In this document: piece by piece, positions 7,255-15,557 of the stretch
Layout: each line of letters starts with the position of its first letter
Position numbering within the stretch: the first letter of the stretch is position 1
Assembly: GCA_039033215.1 (NCBI GenBank)
Contig: JBCCDA010000012.1
Coordinates: 1-64,000 of the forward strand
Direction of reading: 5' to 3'
Source: Thermohalobaculum sp039033215
GTDB lineage: Bacteria > Pseudomonadota > Alphaproteobacteria > Rhodobacterales > Rhodobacteraceae
Length of the DNA stretch: 64,000 nt
Notes under the pieces: generated by a model
Database searches by the model: none
What the model saw: the letters and a program-made list of their open reading frames with translations, nothing else
Told to the model about the DNA's origin: nothing
Translations under genes and position numbers: made by a program

Positions 7255-7995
7255 TTATGCCGCCAAACCCCAGACACGGTTGGCAAATTCAGGGTAGAAG
7301 GTCGCGACCTTCCCAGCGATTTCGCCCCGGATACGGGCGAGCCGATCGGCCGAGGGCAGGGGCGTTGGCCCGACGTCGCCGACGTCGAAGTCGAAGCCGG
7401 TTGCGTCACGAATGCTGTCGACCGTCTCGCCCTCGTGCACTGTCTTGAGGACGAAGCGGCCCCGCGTGCGGTCGAAGTCGAATACCGCCTTTCCGGTGAC
7501 CAGCGCATGGGGTCCGCCGGGGCGATGGACCTCTGGCGCACTGATGCCGGGTGCCGAGACGAAATCCACCTTCTCGACCAGGGTGCGGGGCGAGTGTTCC
7601 TCGCGGAAAAGGATCACCTTTGGAACGACATAGTACATTAGAGCCGAGCCGAACGAGCCCGGAAACCGGCGCTTCAGGGACGGATACTCACCGATGCCCA
7701 CAAGGTTGATGTTGGCCTGCCCATCGATCTGCACGCCGCCTAGGAAGAACGAGTCGATCGCACCGCGCGCCGCCAGATCAAAGAGCTCCCGCGAGCCGGC
7801 TGTAAACGGATTATCCTGGCGGGAATGGAGGATGCTGACCTGCATACGCCCTTGTTTTCGTTCCGCTTTCTCGGCCTTGGCCAGCAGGGCGGCGGCGCCC
7901 GGAATGGGCGAGGCGGAGCCGACCGCGACATGGCGATCCTCTGCCTGCATGTCTGCAAGAAGAGAGATCAGAAGCTCTTCCGGCGTGCAGGTCAT
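7255..7995 (-). CDS. Class I CoA-transferase-like beta subunit (GctB/IpdB type)
   Basis: 246 residues from the ATG at 7995, which overlaps the stop of the alpha gene by four bases; a longer in-frame start is the shadow of the alpha gene. FFLGGVQIDGQANINLVGIG near residue 78 is the typical beta-subunit core, and GSASPIPGAAALLAKAEKA near residue 26 matches the nucleotide/CoA-side start. In glutaconate CoA-transferase the beta subunit carries the catalytic Glu near residue 54; here that stretch reads SILHSRQDN and no Glu is visible. The pair may therefore be a hydrolase or lyase of the IpdAB kind (ring-cleavage of CoA esters) rather than a true transferase. Function on this basis is inference. 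Confidence 0.8.
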   Translation of the reverse strand: MTCTPEELLISLLADMQAEDRHVAVGSASPIPGAAALLAKAEKAERKQGRMQVSILHSRQDNPFTAGSRELFDLAARGAIDSFFLGGVQIDGQANINLVGIGEYPSLKRRFPGSFGSALMYYVVPKVILFREEHSPRTLVEKVDFVSAPGISAPEVHRPGGPHALVTGKAVFDFDRTRGRFVLKTVHEGETVDSIRDATGFDFDVGDVGPTPLPSADRLARIRGEIAGKVATFYPEFANRVWGLAA

Positions 7996-8819
7996 GCAGC
8001 ACTCCGCACGCTGAGCCCCTGGTCGGCGAGGTAGGCGGCGAAGCCCTCCTCGGTCCGCGCGGCGGTCGCATAGCGGCGCATCTCTTCGCCGTCGACCGGG
8101 TAGACATCCGTCAGCCCGACCGGCCACGCACCGCTCTCGGCTTCGGCCAGAGCCGTGACGTAGAAGGCGGGCAGGGCGCCGGCAGCCGTCGCCTCGGACG
8201 CGAAGAGATCGCCATCGACGATTTTCTCAACGGTCACAAAGACTTCGCGGGAGGCATAGACCAGTGTCGCGAGCTCCCGCTGACGCCCGATGAAGACATT
8301 GCCCTTCGCATCGGCGTAGGGTGCATGGAAGACCGTCACGTCCAACGGGCGCGCGGGCAGCAGCACGATCGGATCGGGGTCCTCGGCGAACGGGTTCTGC
8401 AACGTCTTCCAATCGCTCCGGTGCACTGCGATGTCCGAGCCAAGCAGACCGCGCAGTGGCATGAAGGGCACGCCTTTCTCCACCGCCTGCAACTGCGTAT
8501 GCAGCGCGGGACAGGTCGAATCCGTGATCGAGATGGTAGCGTTCTGCACGGCGCGCGAAAAACAGGGCGCAAGTCCGTACTCTCCCAAGGTCACTGCGGC
8601 CGTCTCGATCCCGGCAACACAGCCCGCACCGATCAGCATGTCCCCCTGCATCGTCGTCATTGGCAGGCAGTAGAGACGCAGATCGCGGGCGCCACGTGCC
8701 ACTAGCGCCCGGGTCACCGCCATCGGCACACCGGAATAGTCGGCGGGCACACCCAGCAATGCCCCATCCGGGATTGCTTGTGCAATCTCTTCGACAGAGA
8801 TGTGATCGACGTCGGTCAT
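7992..8819 (-). CDS. Class I CoA-transferase-like alpha subunit (GctA/IpdA type)
   Basis: 275 residues from the ATG at 8819, preceded by GGGAGGAG seven bases upstream. The N-terminal DGALLGVPADYSGVPMAVTRALV and the later PFMPLRGLLGSDI and APYADAKGNVF stretches match alpha subunits of glutaconate/IpdA-type CoA enzymes. It is coupled to the beta gene by an ATGA overlap, as is usual for these obligate heteromers. It is first in a leftward unit (alpha, beta, class III transferase) and diverges from the E1-like/aldolase genes at 8917, so both units may share a control region in 8820-8916. Substrate unknown. Confidence 0.85.
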   Translation of the reverse strand: MTDVDHISVEEIAQAIPDGALLGVPADYSGVPMAVTRALVARGARDLRLYCLPMTTMQGDMLIGAGCVAGIETAAVTLGEYGLAPCFSRAVQNATISITDSTCPALHTQLQAVEKGVPFMPLRGLLGSDIAVHRSDWKTLQNPFAEDPDPIVLLPARPLDVTVFHAPYADAKGNVFIGRQRELATLVYASREVFVTVEKIVDGDLFASEATAAGALPAFYVTALAEAESGAWPVGLTDVYPVDGEEMRRYATAARTEEGFAAYLADQGLSVRSAA

Positions 8820-8916
8820 GGTCGCTCCTCCCATCCGCGGCCCTTGATACGGCACCAGCTTGGCGGTTCAGTACCACCTAGGGGCCCGAGCCCACAAGAA
8901 CAGGCGGAAGACGGCA

Positions 8917-11394
8917 GTGGACCATCCCATGCGCGATACGGAAGTGTTGGGGGCCGGTGACCCAGGGGCGCTCGAGGCGTTGCTGGGGCGGTCGACGGAG
9001 ATGGGTGCGCGCCGTGCGCTGGCCGAGGCGTACCGGCGATGGGGCTGGTTGGCCGCGGATCTGGATCCGCTGGGGTTGGGTCAGCCTGTTGTGGTGCCCG
9101 ACCTCGACGCGATCAGCTACGGGTTGGATCCGTCAGAGGCTGCGGTCTTTCGATCTGCCTATTGCGGGGCCATCGGGTGGGAGATCGGCCACATTCAGGA
9201 CCCCGCGCGTCGGGCCTGGCTGACGGGCATGGCGGAGGGCTCATGGCAGCCCCAGCCGACCGATCGGCGCTGGGCACTGAACCTGATCGCTGAAGGCGAG
9301 TTGCTTGAGGCAACCTTCGATCGACGCATGCCAGGCGCAAAGACGTTCGGGTTGTCGGGCGCCGAGGGATATCTGGTCCTCTTGGCACACGTGCTCGCGC
9401 GCGGCGCGGCCGGTGGCGCCACCCACGCGATCATGGGCGGCATGCACCGCGGCAGGCTGACCCAGATGGGGTTGGTTTTTGGCAAACCGCTGGTGCGCAT
9501 CATCGCGGATGCCAGGGGCGTACCAGAGTATCCCCAAAGCCTCGGGGCATCATCGGACAGTCCCTACCACCTTGGATGGGGGGGGCAGGTGGAGACCCCG
9601 GGCGGCGCGTTGGACGTATGGATGGCGCCGCATCCCTCTCACTTGTCGGTCGTCGCACCCGTTGGGCTTGGCAGGGCGCGGGCCGCCCAGGAAGCAGGTG
9701 CTCGGGTGCTGCCCTTGGCGCTTCACACGGATGCTGCCTTCGCCGGGCAGGGCGTGAACGCGGAGCTTCTCCAGTTGGCGGGGCTGCCTCCGTTCGACGT
9801 CGGCGGGACCGTCCATCTGATGCTGGACAACCAGGTCGGGTTCACGACCGGGGAGGAAGAAGCGCGGACCGCCCGGACGTCGGCCGACATGGCGAAACTG
9901 ACGGAGACGCCGGTTCTCCACGTGAACGGTGATGATCCGGATGCCTGCCTGCGCGCCGCCGAGATCGCCGTCGCCTATCGGACGGCGTTCGGGTCGGACA
10001 TTCTGGTTCGGTTGATTGCCTATCGGCGGAAGGGTCACAACGAGATCGACCAGCCCAGGTTCACCCAGCCGGCGATGTACCGAGCAATCGATGCACTGCC
10101 GCCGCTGTCCTTGCGATATGCGGAACGGCTGGGCCTGCCGGCGGCTGTCGCAGACTTCCGGGATGCGCTCGACGTGGCGTTTGATGCGGCGAAGGACTGG
10201 CGTCCGAACACCGTGCCTGCCGCCCCCGGCCTCAGCGAGGATGTCGAGACATCCATGTTGGCGCCGGTGGAGACCGGCGTTCCAGAGACACGCCTTCGCA
10301 ACCTGGGGCGGCATCTGACCAACCTGCCGGACGGCATCATACCCCACCCAAAAGTTGCTGAGTTCCTCGCCAACCGGCACGCAGCCATCGAGGCAGGTGA
10401 GGGGATCGACTGGGCAACGGCAGAGGCGCTGGCGATCGCCTCTCTCCTGGACGAGGGTCACCCGGTACGCCTCGGCGGGCAGGACACCGTGCGTGGCGCC
10501 TTCACCCAACGCCATGCACGCGTCCATTGCCAGAACACTGCACGCAGTCACCTGATCTTCGACGGGCTCACAGCTCCGGCCCAGGTGTTCAACACACCCC
10601 TGACCGAAAACGCCGTGCTGGGGTTCGAGTACGGCTATTCGCTGGGCGCGACGGGCGCCCTGACCGTTTGGGAAGCGCAGTTCGGCGATTTTCTGAACGT
10701 CTGCCAACCGATGTTCGATCAGTTCCTTGTCTGTGGCGAGGATCGCTGGCTGTTGCCGTCCGGGCTGGTTCTGCTGTTGCCACATGGTGTGGATGGTGGC
10801 GGGCCTGATCATGCGACTGCCCATCCGGAGCGTTTGCTGGCGGCGTGTGCCAAGGGGAACATCCAGGTGGTGAACCTGTCCACACCCGCGAACTATTTCC
10901 ACGCTCTCAGGCGGCAGATGAAGGCCGATTGGCGCAAGCCGCTGATCATTCTCGCGCCGAAGACGCTGTTGAGGCATCCGGGGGCGAAGTCCAGGCTCCG
11001 TGATCTTTCAGGGTCCTTTCGCTCGGTCATTGCGGACGGGCGGCCCGCCAAGCGCGTCGTCCTGTCAACCGGGAAACTCTCGGTGCTGCTCGAGGCGGAA
11101 CGGGACAAGCGTGGCGCTGATGTTGCTCTGATCCGGCTCGAGCAACTCTATCCGCTGGATACCCATGCGCTGTCAGCGGCGCTGACATCGTATCCAGATG
11201 CCGAACTCGTCTGGGCACAGGAAGAGCCGGAGAACATGGGATATTTCGGCTGGCTGGACCGCAAGCTCGAGGCGATCGCGGGCCGGCGTTGGCGCCTGGT
11301 CACACGACCCGCATCGCCGTCTGCGTCAGCCGGGCCAAAGACTTGGGATGACGCGCGCCTGAGGGCCGTGATCGATGAAGCACTGGAGGGATGA
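8917..11394 (+). CDS. 2-oxoglutarate dehydrogenase E1-like ThDP enzyme, N-terminally short
   Basis: 825 residues from GTG at 8917 (GGAAG six bases upstream); ATG at 8929 is the alternative. SucA-family marks: MHRGRL (H177), SPYHLGW (H218), TDAAFAGQG and DNQVGFTT (ThDP/Mg site, 271-311), GGGPDHAT and the C-terminal WAQEEPENMG and RPASPSASAG. The three active-site His of E. coli SucA (H260, H298, H729) have counterparts. The stretch after H218 is WGG rather than FSS, so the position of the substrate-pocket Ser302 is altered. About 80 residues at the N-terminus, the segment that docks onto the E2 core, are missing, and no E2 or E3 gene is nearby. It is coupled to an RraA-type gene. A free 2-oxo acid decarboxylase or carboligase is more likely than a dehydrogenase-complex subunit. 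Confidence 0.8.
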   Translation: MDHPMRDTEVLGAGDPGALEALLGRSTEMGARRALAEAYRRWGWLAADLDPLGLGQPVVVPDLDAISYGLDPSEAAVFRSAYCGAIGWEIGHIQDPARRAWLTGMAEGSWQPQPTDRRWALNLIAEGELLEATFDRRMPGAKTFGLSGAEGYLVLLAHVLARGAAGGATHAIMGGMHRGRLTQMGLVFGKPLVRIIADARGVPEYPQSLGASSDSPYHLGWGGQVETPGGALDVWMAPHPSHLSVVAPVGLGRARAAQEAGARVLPLALHTDAAFAGQGVNAELLQLAGLPPFDVGGTVHLMLDNQVGFTTGEEEARTARTSADMAKLTETPVLHVNGDDPDACLRAAEIAVAYRTAFGSDILVRLIAYRRKGHNEIDQPRFTQPAMYRAIDALPPLSLRYAERLGLPAAVADFRDALDVAFDAAKDWRPNTVPAAPGLSEDVETSMLAPVETGVPETRLRNLGRHLTNLPDGIIPHPKVAEFLANRHAAIEAGEGIDWATAEALAIASLLDEGHPVRLGGQDTVRGAFTQRHARVHCQNTARSHLIFDGLTAPAQVFNTPLTENAVLGFEYGYSLGATGALTVWEAQFGDFLNVCQPMFDQFLVCGEDRWLLPSGLVLLLPHGVDGGGPDHATAHPERLLAACAKGNIQVVNLSTPANYFHALRRQMKADWRKPLIILAPKTLLRHPGAKSRLRDLSGSFRSVIADGRPAKRVVLSTGKLSVLLEAERDKRGADVALIRLEQLYPLDTHALSAALTSYPDAELVWAQEEPENMGYFGWLDRKLEAIAGRRWRLVTRPASPSASAGPKTWDDARLRAVIDEALEG

Positions 11395-12041
11395 TGGTAC
11401 CGGATCACATCGTGGCGCGGCTCGGTGCGCTCTATACGTCCACCCTTTCGAACGCTCTCGAGGACGTGGGCGAGGACGGCGTGATTCAGGGATTACCTGC
11501 CGCGGCACCTGGGATGCGTCTGGCCGGGCGCGCCATGTGCGTGATGCAGATCACGGGACCTGCAGGCGCCTTCCCAGGATCGGACTTCAACGTCGGCGGC
11601 ATGATCGATGCCGCGGCGCCCGGAGACGTCGTGGTGGTTGCGAACAGTGGCCACCCGGTCTCTTCCTGGGGCGGCACAGCCTCCTACGCGGCCAAGTTGA
11701 AGGGCGTTGCGGGGCTTGTCGTGGACGGTGGCGTGCGCGATCGCGAGGAGATGATCGAGCACGCGTTCCCCGTTTTTTCCCGCCACTTCGTGCCGACGAC
11801 CGGGCGCACCCGCATTCGCGTCGTCGAGATCGGAGGGACCGTTGTCGTCTCGGGTCAGAAAGTGGCAACCGGGGATGTGATCGTCGCGGACGGGACCGGC
11901 ATGGTCAGCATACCCGCCGCAAAGGCCGAAAAGATCCTCAGCATCGCCGAAGCCCTGCAGGCGGATGACGAGCAGGCGGTGAGCGAGATCGCAAAGGGCC
12001 TGACGTTCACCCAAGCCATGGCGAAATTCCGAAAGATTTAG
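11391..12041 (+). CDS. RraA-like / HMG-CHA aldolase family protein
   Basis: 216 residues; ATGATG at 11391 overlaps the end of the E1-like gene, so the two are translationally coupled. The central DGGVRDREEM (about residue 111) gives the G-X20-RD-X2-E/D signature of the divalent-metal class II pyruvate aldolases (4-hydroxy-4-methyl-2-oxoglutarate or 4-carboxy-4-hydroxy-2-oxoadipate aldolase), which also decarboxylate oxaloacetate. True RraA, the RNase E inhibitor, lacks this catalytic set, so an enzyme is more likely here. Coupling to a ThDP 2-oxo acid enzyme suggests that one makes or uses the 2-oxo acid (pyruvate or a branched homologue) of the other. That link is inference. Confidence 0.85.
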   Translation: MMVPDHIVARLGALYTSTLSNALEDVGEDGVIQGLPAAAPGMRLAGRAMCVMQITGPAGAFPGSDFNVGGMIDAAAPGDVVVVANSGHPVSSWGGTASYAAKLKGVAGLVVDGGVRDREEMIEHAFPVFSRHFVPTTGRTRIRVVEIGGTVVVSGQKVATGDVIVADGTGMVSIPAAKAEKILSIAEALQADDEQAVSEIAKGLTFTQAMAKFRKI

Positions 12042-12072
12042 ACAAACTCAATGGTTTGGAGAGGGAACCTTA

Positions 12073-13215
12073 ATGCGTGCCATCTATTTCTCTGAGGAGC
12101 ACGAGGCCTTTCGCAATCAGGTGAGACGATTCGTGGTGGAGGAAGTCCGCCCAAACGTCGACACCTGGGAGGAGGCTGGCGAAATTCCGCGGGATGTTTT
12201 CCGCAGAATGGGGGAATTGGGGTTCCTTGGCGTGCGCTACGCCGCCCGGTATGGCGGGGCCGAGATGGATGTCTTCGGCTCCGTCGTGCTGGCGGAAGAA
12301 CTGGGTCGCGCAGGGCTTTCAGGCTTTGCCGCATCCACGCTGGTTCATGCCGAAATGGCATCACCGCATCTCGCCCGCTACGGCTCTGAAGATCAGAAAG
12401 ACAGCTACATGCCGGGCATCGTGGCCGGGGAGATCGTGACAGCCATTGGTGTCACCGAACCAGGCGCCGGGTCAGATGTTGCGGGCATGACCACAAGGGC
12501 GGAACGCCGCGGTAATGGATGGGTCCTGAACGGCACCAAGATGTTCATCACCAACGGCGCGTTGGCCAACCTCTATTTCATTGCTGCGCGGACGGATCCG
12601 GCTGCGAAACCCTCGCGTGGTCTCTCGATCTTCATGGTGGAGAAGGGCGCACCCGGGTTCGAGGTTGCGCAAACGCTCGACAAAATGGGCTGGCGTTGCT
12701 CGGACACGGCAGAGCTGGTGTTCGACGATGTCGAACTGACCGGCGACGCCCTGCTGGGTGAGGAAGGCCGCGGCTTCTATCAGATCATGGACAATTTCCA
12801 GAACGAGCGTCTGGTGATGGGTGCATTCGCTACGGGTGAGGCGGAACGGGCGCTGGAGATCACCCTGGAGCATGTGAAGACCCGCCAGGCCTTCGGGGCG
12901 CCGCTTTGGGACAAGCAGGCCGTGCGCCTGAAGCTTGCCGAATGTGCCACGCGGATTGAAGCCAACAAGGCCCTCGTCCACCATGCGGCGTGGCTGGACC
13001 GCGAGGGGCGAGATTGTGTTCGCGAGGTCTCGATGATCAAGATCAACGCGGCCGAGATGGTGCAGCACGTGGTCGATACCTGCCTGCAGTTGCACGGCGG
13101 CTCAGGCTACATGCGGGGGATGGAGATCGAGCGGATGTACCGCGATGTTCGCATCCAGTCCATTGGAGGGGGTGCGACCGAGGTCATGCTGGAGGAGGTG
13201 GCGAAGCGGCTCTGA
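12073..13215 (+). CDS. Acyl-CoA dehydrogenase, isovaleryl/long-chain type active site
   Basis: 380 residues, 31 bases after the RraA-type gene, with GGAGAGGGA upstream. Family motifs: AIGVTEPGAGSD (124-135, FAD contact), WVLNGTKMFITNG (150-162), QAFGAPLWDKQAV (272-283) and LHGGSGYMRGMEIERMYRD (340-358). The usual catalytic Glu near the C-terminus (MCAD E376) is Gly366 here (IGGGATE); instead a Glu, E245, lies in FQNERLVMG, the helix-G position used by isovaleryl-CoA and long-chain acyl-CoA dehydrogenases. A branched-chain or unusual acyl-CoA substrate is therefore likely. It probably belongs to one rightward operon with the E1-like and aldolase genes. Confidence 0.9.
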   Translation: MRAIYFSEEHEAFRNQVRRFVVEEVRPNVDTWEEAGEIPRDVFRRMGELGFLGVRYAARYGGAEMDVFGSVVLAEELGRAGLSGFAASTLVHAEMASPHLARYGSEDQKDSYMPGIVAGEIVTAIGVTEPGAGSDVAGMTTRAERRGNGWVLNGTKMFITNGALANLYFIAARTDPAAKPSRGLSIFMVEKGAPGFEVAQTLDKMGWRCSDTAELVFDDVELTGDALLGEEGRGFYQIMDNFQNERLVMGAFATGEAERALEITLEHVKTRQAFGAPLWDKQAVRLKLAECATRIEANKALVHHAAWLDREGRDCVREVSMIKINAAEMVQHVVDTCLQLHGGSGYMRGMEIERMYRDVRIQSIGGGATEVMLEEVAKRL

Positions 13216-13218
13216 TCC

Positions 13219-13530
13219 TCAGAAGCGCTCGGCGCGCAGCACTTCGCAATCGGTGATCGCAACGACGCCAATGTGGCGTTCGACGACGGAGAAGGCAGCG
13301 TCCAGCAGGGTGTCCAGCCGCTCGGGCCGGATGATACAGACCACCGCGACCATACCCCCGGCGCGCCCGATCTGACCCTCGCGGCTCCAGCCCCCTGAGC
13401 GGCCCGATCCCCCCAACACGGGAAGGACCGTGTAGCCGGTGACCTCCGCGTCCTCGAGGGCGGCGCGCAGGCGGCGTTCCATCGGGCTCTCGATGATGAT
13501 CTCGACGCGCTTGGCGGGATGGGTCTGCAT
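13219..13530 (-). CDS. PII-like signalling protein, SbtB type
   Basis: 103 residues of the PII fold: a KRVEIIIES first strand, ALEDAEVTGYTVLPVLGGSGRSG leading into a T-loop-like glycine/serine stretch, MVAVVCIIRPERLDTLLDAAF, and IGVVAITDCEVLRAERF. The gene lies five bases after the SbtA-type permease gene. SbtB proteins bind adenine nucleotides and gate the SbtA bicarbonate/sodium carrier from the cytoplasmic side; the gene order here is the same permease-then-PII arrangement. The canonical GlnB uridylylation Tyr region is not evident. Convergent with the acyl-CoA dehydrogenase gene, only four bases from its stop. Confidence 0.8.
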   Translation of the reverse strand: MQTHPAKRVEIIIESPMERRLRAALEDAEVTGYTVLPVLGGSGRSGGWSREGQIGRAGGMVAVVCIIRPERLDTLLDAAFSVVERHIGVVAITDCEVLRAERF

Positions 13531-13534
13531 GGGC

Positions 13535-14524
13535 TCAGCCTCCGCTGGTGGCGATCGCCACGTAGAGCGGGATGCCGATGATCAGATTGAACGGGAACGT
13601 GATACAGAGCGACAAGGTCAGATAGACGCTCGGGTTCGCCTCGGGCAGAGCGACGCGCATGGCCGCCGGGACAGCGATGTAAGACGCGGATGCCGAAAGC
13701 GTCATCAGAAGCGCGATGCCGCCGGGTGATAGACCCAGCATCAGTCCTGACGCAAACCCTGCAGCCGCGCCGACCAGTGGCATCATGACGGCGAAGGCAA
13801 CGGCACCAGGCGCCACAGCACTTCGATTGCTGCGCAGTCCACGACCTGCCACCAATCCCATGTCCAAGAGAAACAGACAGAGGACGCCCTTGAATGGATC
13901 AACGATCAGCGGTGCGATGTCCGCCATCCCTTCCTCTCCGGTAGCCATGCCGATCAGGAAGGCGCCGATCAGCAGGACCAGCGAGCCGTTGAGCAGGATC
14001 TCGCGGATCAAGCCCGACTGAGACGCCCCGCCGGTGTCAGCCTTCGTACCGCCCCGCGTCGCCAGCCAGAGAGCTGCGAGGATTGCCGGGGCCTCCATCG
14101 CGGCGGCAACAGCGACCATGTACCCCTCGGACGCGATGGCTTGAGAGGTGAGCACTGAAGACGCAGCCACAAAAGTCACGATCGAAATCGACCCGTAGTG
14201 ACCCGCGACGGCCGCCGCGTCCACCGTGCTGAGCTGGGTCATCACACGCAGCATCGCAAACGCGACAAAGGGCAGCGCGAACGACAAGATAACCCCTGCG
14301 GCCAGTGACAGCGCGAGCGTCGTGTCGACCCCATGGGCGGAGACCGCCGCCCCCCCTTTGAACCCGATCGCAAAGAGGAGATAGAGCGAGAGACCCTTTG
14401 CCACCGCCTCCGGCATGACCAGGTCCGAACGGGCCAGCGCCGCGCCCAAGCCAAGCGCGAAGCTCAATATGATCGGCGACAGCAGATTTTGCTGCGCCAG
14501 AGCGAAGATGTTCTCCACCTGCAA
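13535..14524 (-). CDS. SbtA-type sodium-dependent bicarbonate permease family protein
   Basis: 329 residues with about ten hydrophobic segments. LLSPIILSFALGLGAALARSDLVMPEAVAKGLSLYLLFAIGFKGG at the N-terminus, GHYGSISIVTFVAA near residue 110 and LSASASYIAVPAAMR near residue 280 match the SbtA/DUF897 family, which in cyanobacteria takes up bicarbonate with sodium. Gly/Ser-rich half-helices in both halves are visible. It precedes the SbtB-type gene and follows the uronate dehydrogenase gene by 61 bases, all leftward. In a non-cyanobacterial heterotroph the substrate may be bicarbonate or another small carboxylate; the sequence does not decide this. Confidence 0.85.
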   Translation of the reverse strand: MQVENIFALAQQNLLSPIILSFALGLGAALARSDLVMPEAVAKGLSLYLLFAIGFKGGAAVSAHGVDTTLALSLAAGVILSFALPFVAFAMLRVMTQLSTVDAAAVAGHYGSISIVTFVAASSVLTSQAIASEGYMVAVAAAMEAPAILAALWLATRGGTKADTGGASQSGLIREILLNGSLVLLIGAFLIGMATGEEGMADIAPLIVDPFKGVLCLFLLDMGLVAGRGLRSNRSAVAPGAVAFAVMMPLVGAAAGFASGLMLGLSPGGIALLMTLSASASYIAVPAAMRVALPEANPSVYLTLSLCITFPFNLIIGIPLYVAIATSGG

Positions 14525-14585
14525 ACCTCTCAGCCAGTCGGGCGCTCGTTAGTCTGTTATCTGAGCGGACGAAAGAGGGATGTCG

Positions 14586-15389
14586 TTAGTCGTCCGGATG
14601 GGGGTATTCGCAGAAGACGCCTCCCGCATACTCGATCCCGGGGGCATAGGGGTCTCCAGGTTGAGTTTTGGCTTCAACCGCCTCGCGGTAGTCCTCGGCG
14701 CTGTCGACGGGCATGTAGCCGATATGGCGCACCTTCTCGTTCGAAAAGAAGCGTTCCCGGTTGTTGGAAATGCCGTAGATCGGCACGCACCCGATGCGTT
14801 CGGCAACCAAGCAGCGTTCCACCAGTTGCACCAGATCACGGAAGCTCATCCACGTTGCCAGGTGACGGCGGTCAACCGGCTCCGGGAAGCAGGAGTTGAT
14901 ACGTAGAAGGGCGCTCTCCATCCCGAACTTCTTGAAGTAGAGATACGCGACGTCCTCGACGAAACACTTGGACACCCCATAGAGGCTGTCGGGTTTGTGC
15001 GGGGTATCGGTATCGGCCCCGTCCTCACGTCGCGCATAGCCGACAGCATGGATCGAAGACGCGTAGACAACACGCTTGATGCCATGGCGCCGGGCGGCCT
15101 CGTAGACGTTGTAGCCCCCCTTGATCGAGCTCTCGAGGATCTCGGCCCATGGCCGCTCCACGGGGGCAGCGCCGAAATGCACGACCGCGTCACACCCCTC
15201 GACGACTGCCATCATGGCGTCGAAGTCACCGAGCTCGGCTTGAACGACCTCCTCGTTTGGCCCGGCGGGCGCCATATCGGTGCGATCGGTCAGGCGCAGC
15301 GTTGTCGCAAGCGGCGCCAAACCGGCCCGAAGCTCCCGGCCCAGGTTACCGGCGGCGCCGGTGATCAACAGTCGGTTGAATCGAGGCAT
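14586..15389 (-). CDS. udh: Uronate dehydrogenase (NAD-dependent SDR)
   Basis: 267 residues from the ATG at 15389 (GGGGAGGAG upstream), close to the roughly 265 residues of Agrobacterium Udh. LLITGAAGNLGREL (7-20) is the NAD-binding motif; S111-S112 with YASSIHAVG and Y137-K141 in LYGVSK form the catalytic triad at the positions expected for Udh. The enzyme oxidises galacturonate or glucuronate to the aldaro-lactone in the cytoplasm. It diverges, across 168 bases, from a TRAP uptake operon at 15558, an arrangement common for sugar-acid uptake and use. Other NAD-dependent epimerases are the alternative, less likely given length and motif spacing. Confidence 0.85.
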   Translation of the reverse strand: MPRFNRLLITGAAGNLGRELRAGLAPLATTLRLTDRTDMAPAGPNEEVVQAELGDFDAMMAVVEGCDAVVHFGAAPVERPWAEILESSIKGGYNVYEAARRHGIKRVVYASSIHAVGYARREDGADTDTPHKPDSLYGVSKCFVEDVAYLYFKKFGMESALLRINSCFPEPVDRRHLATWMSFRDLVQLVERCLVAERIGCVPIYGISNNRERFFSNEKVRHIGYMPVDSAEDYREAVEAKTQPGDPYAPGIEYAGGVFCEYPHPDD

Positions 15390-15557
15390 TTCCAACTCCT
15401 CCCCAAGATACCATATCCCCCGATAACGCCCCCAACAACGCGCGTCGAGCTTGCAACGACGGGTCATCAAGCTTATTCAGCCGACAAGCCGTCGCGACAA
15501 CAAGGCACGGTTTCAAGCGGCCCAAAAAGGACCGCGCAAGTGTTCAGGGAGCGAGAC

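Noticed and set aside
9550..10977. Long minus-strand ORF (475 codons) opposite the E1-like gene
   Set aside because: It is the antisense shadow of a gene with clear ThDP motifs; its translation is Arg/Gln-rich and has no domain.
11391..12041. True RraA, inhibitor of RNase E
   Set aside because: The RD-x2-E catalytic signature of the metal aldolases is present and the gene is coupled to a metabolic enzyme.
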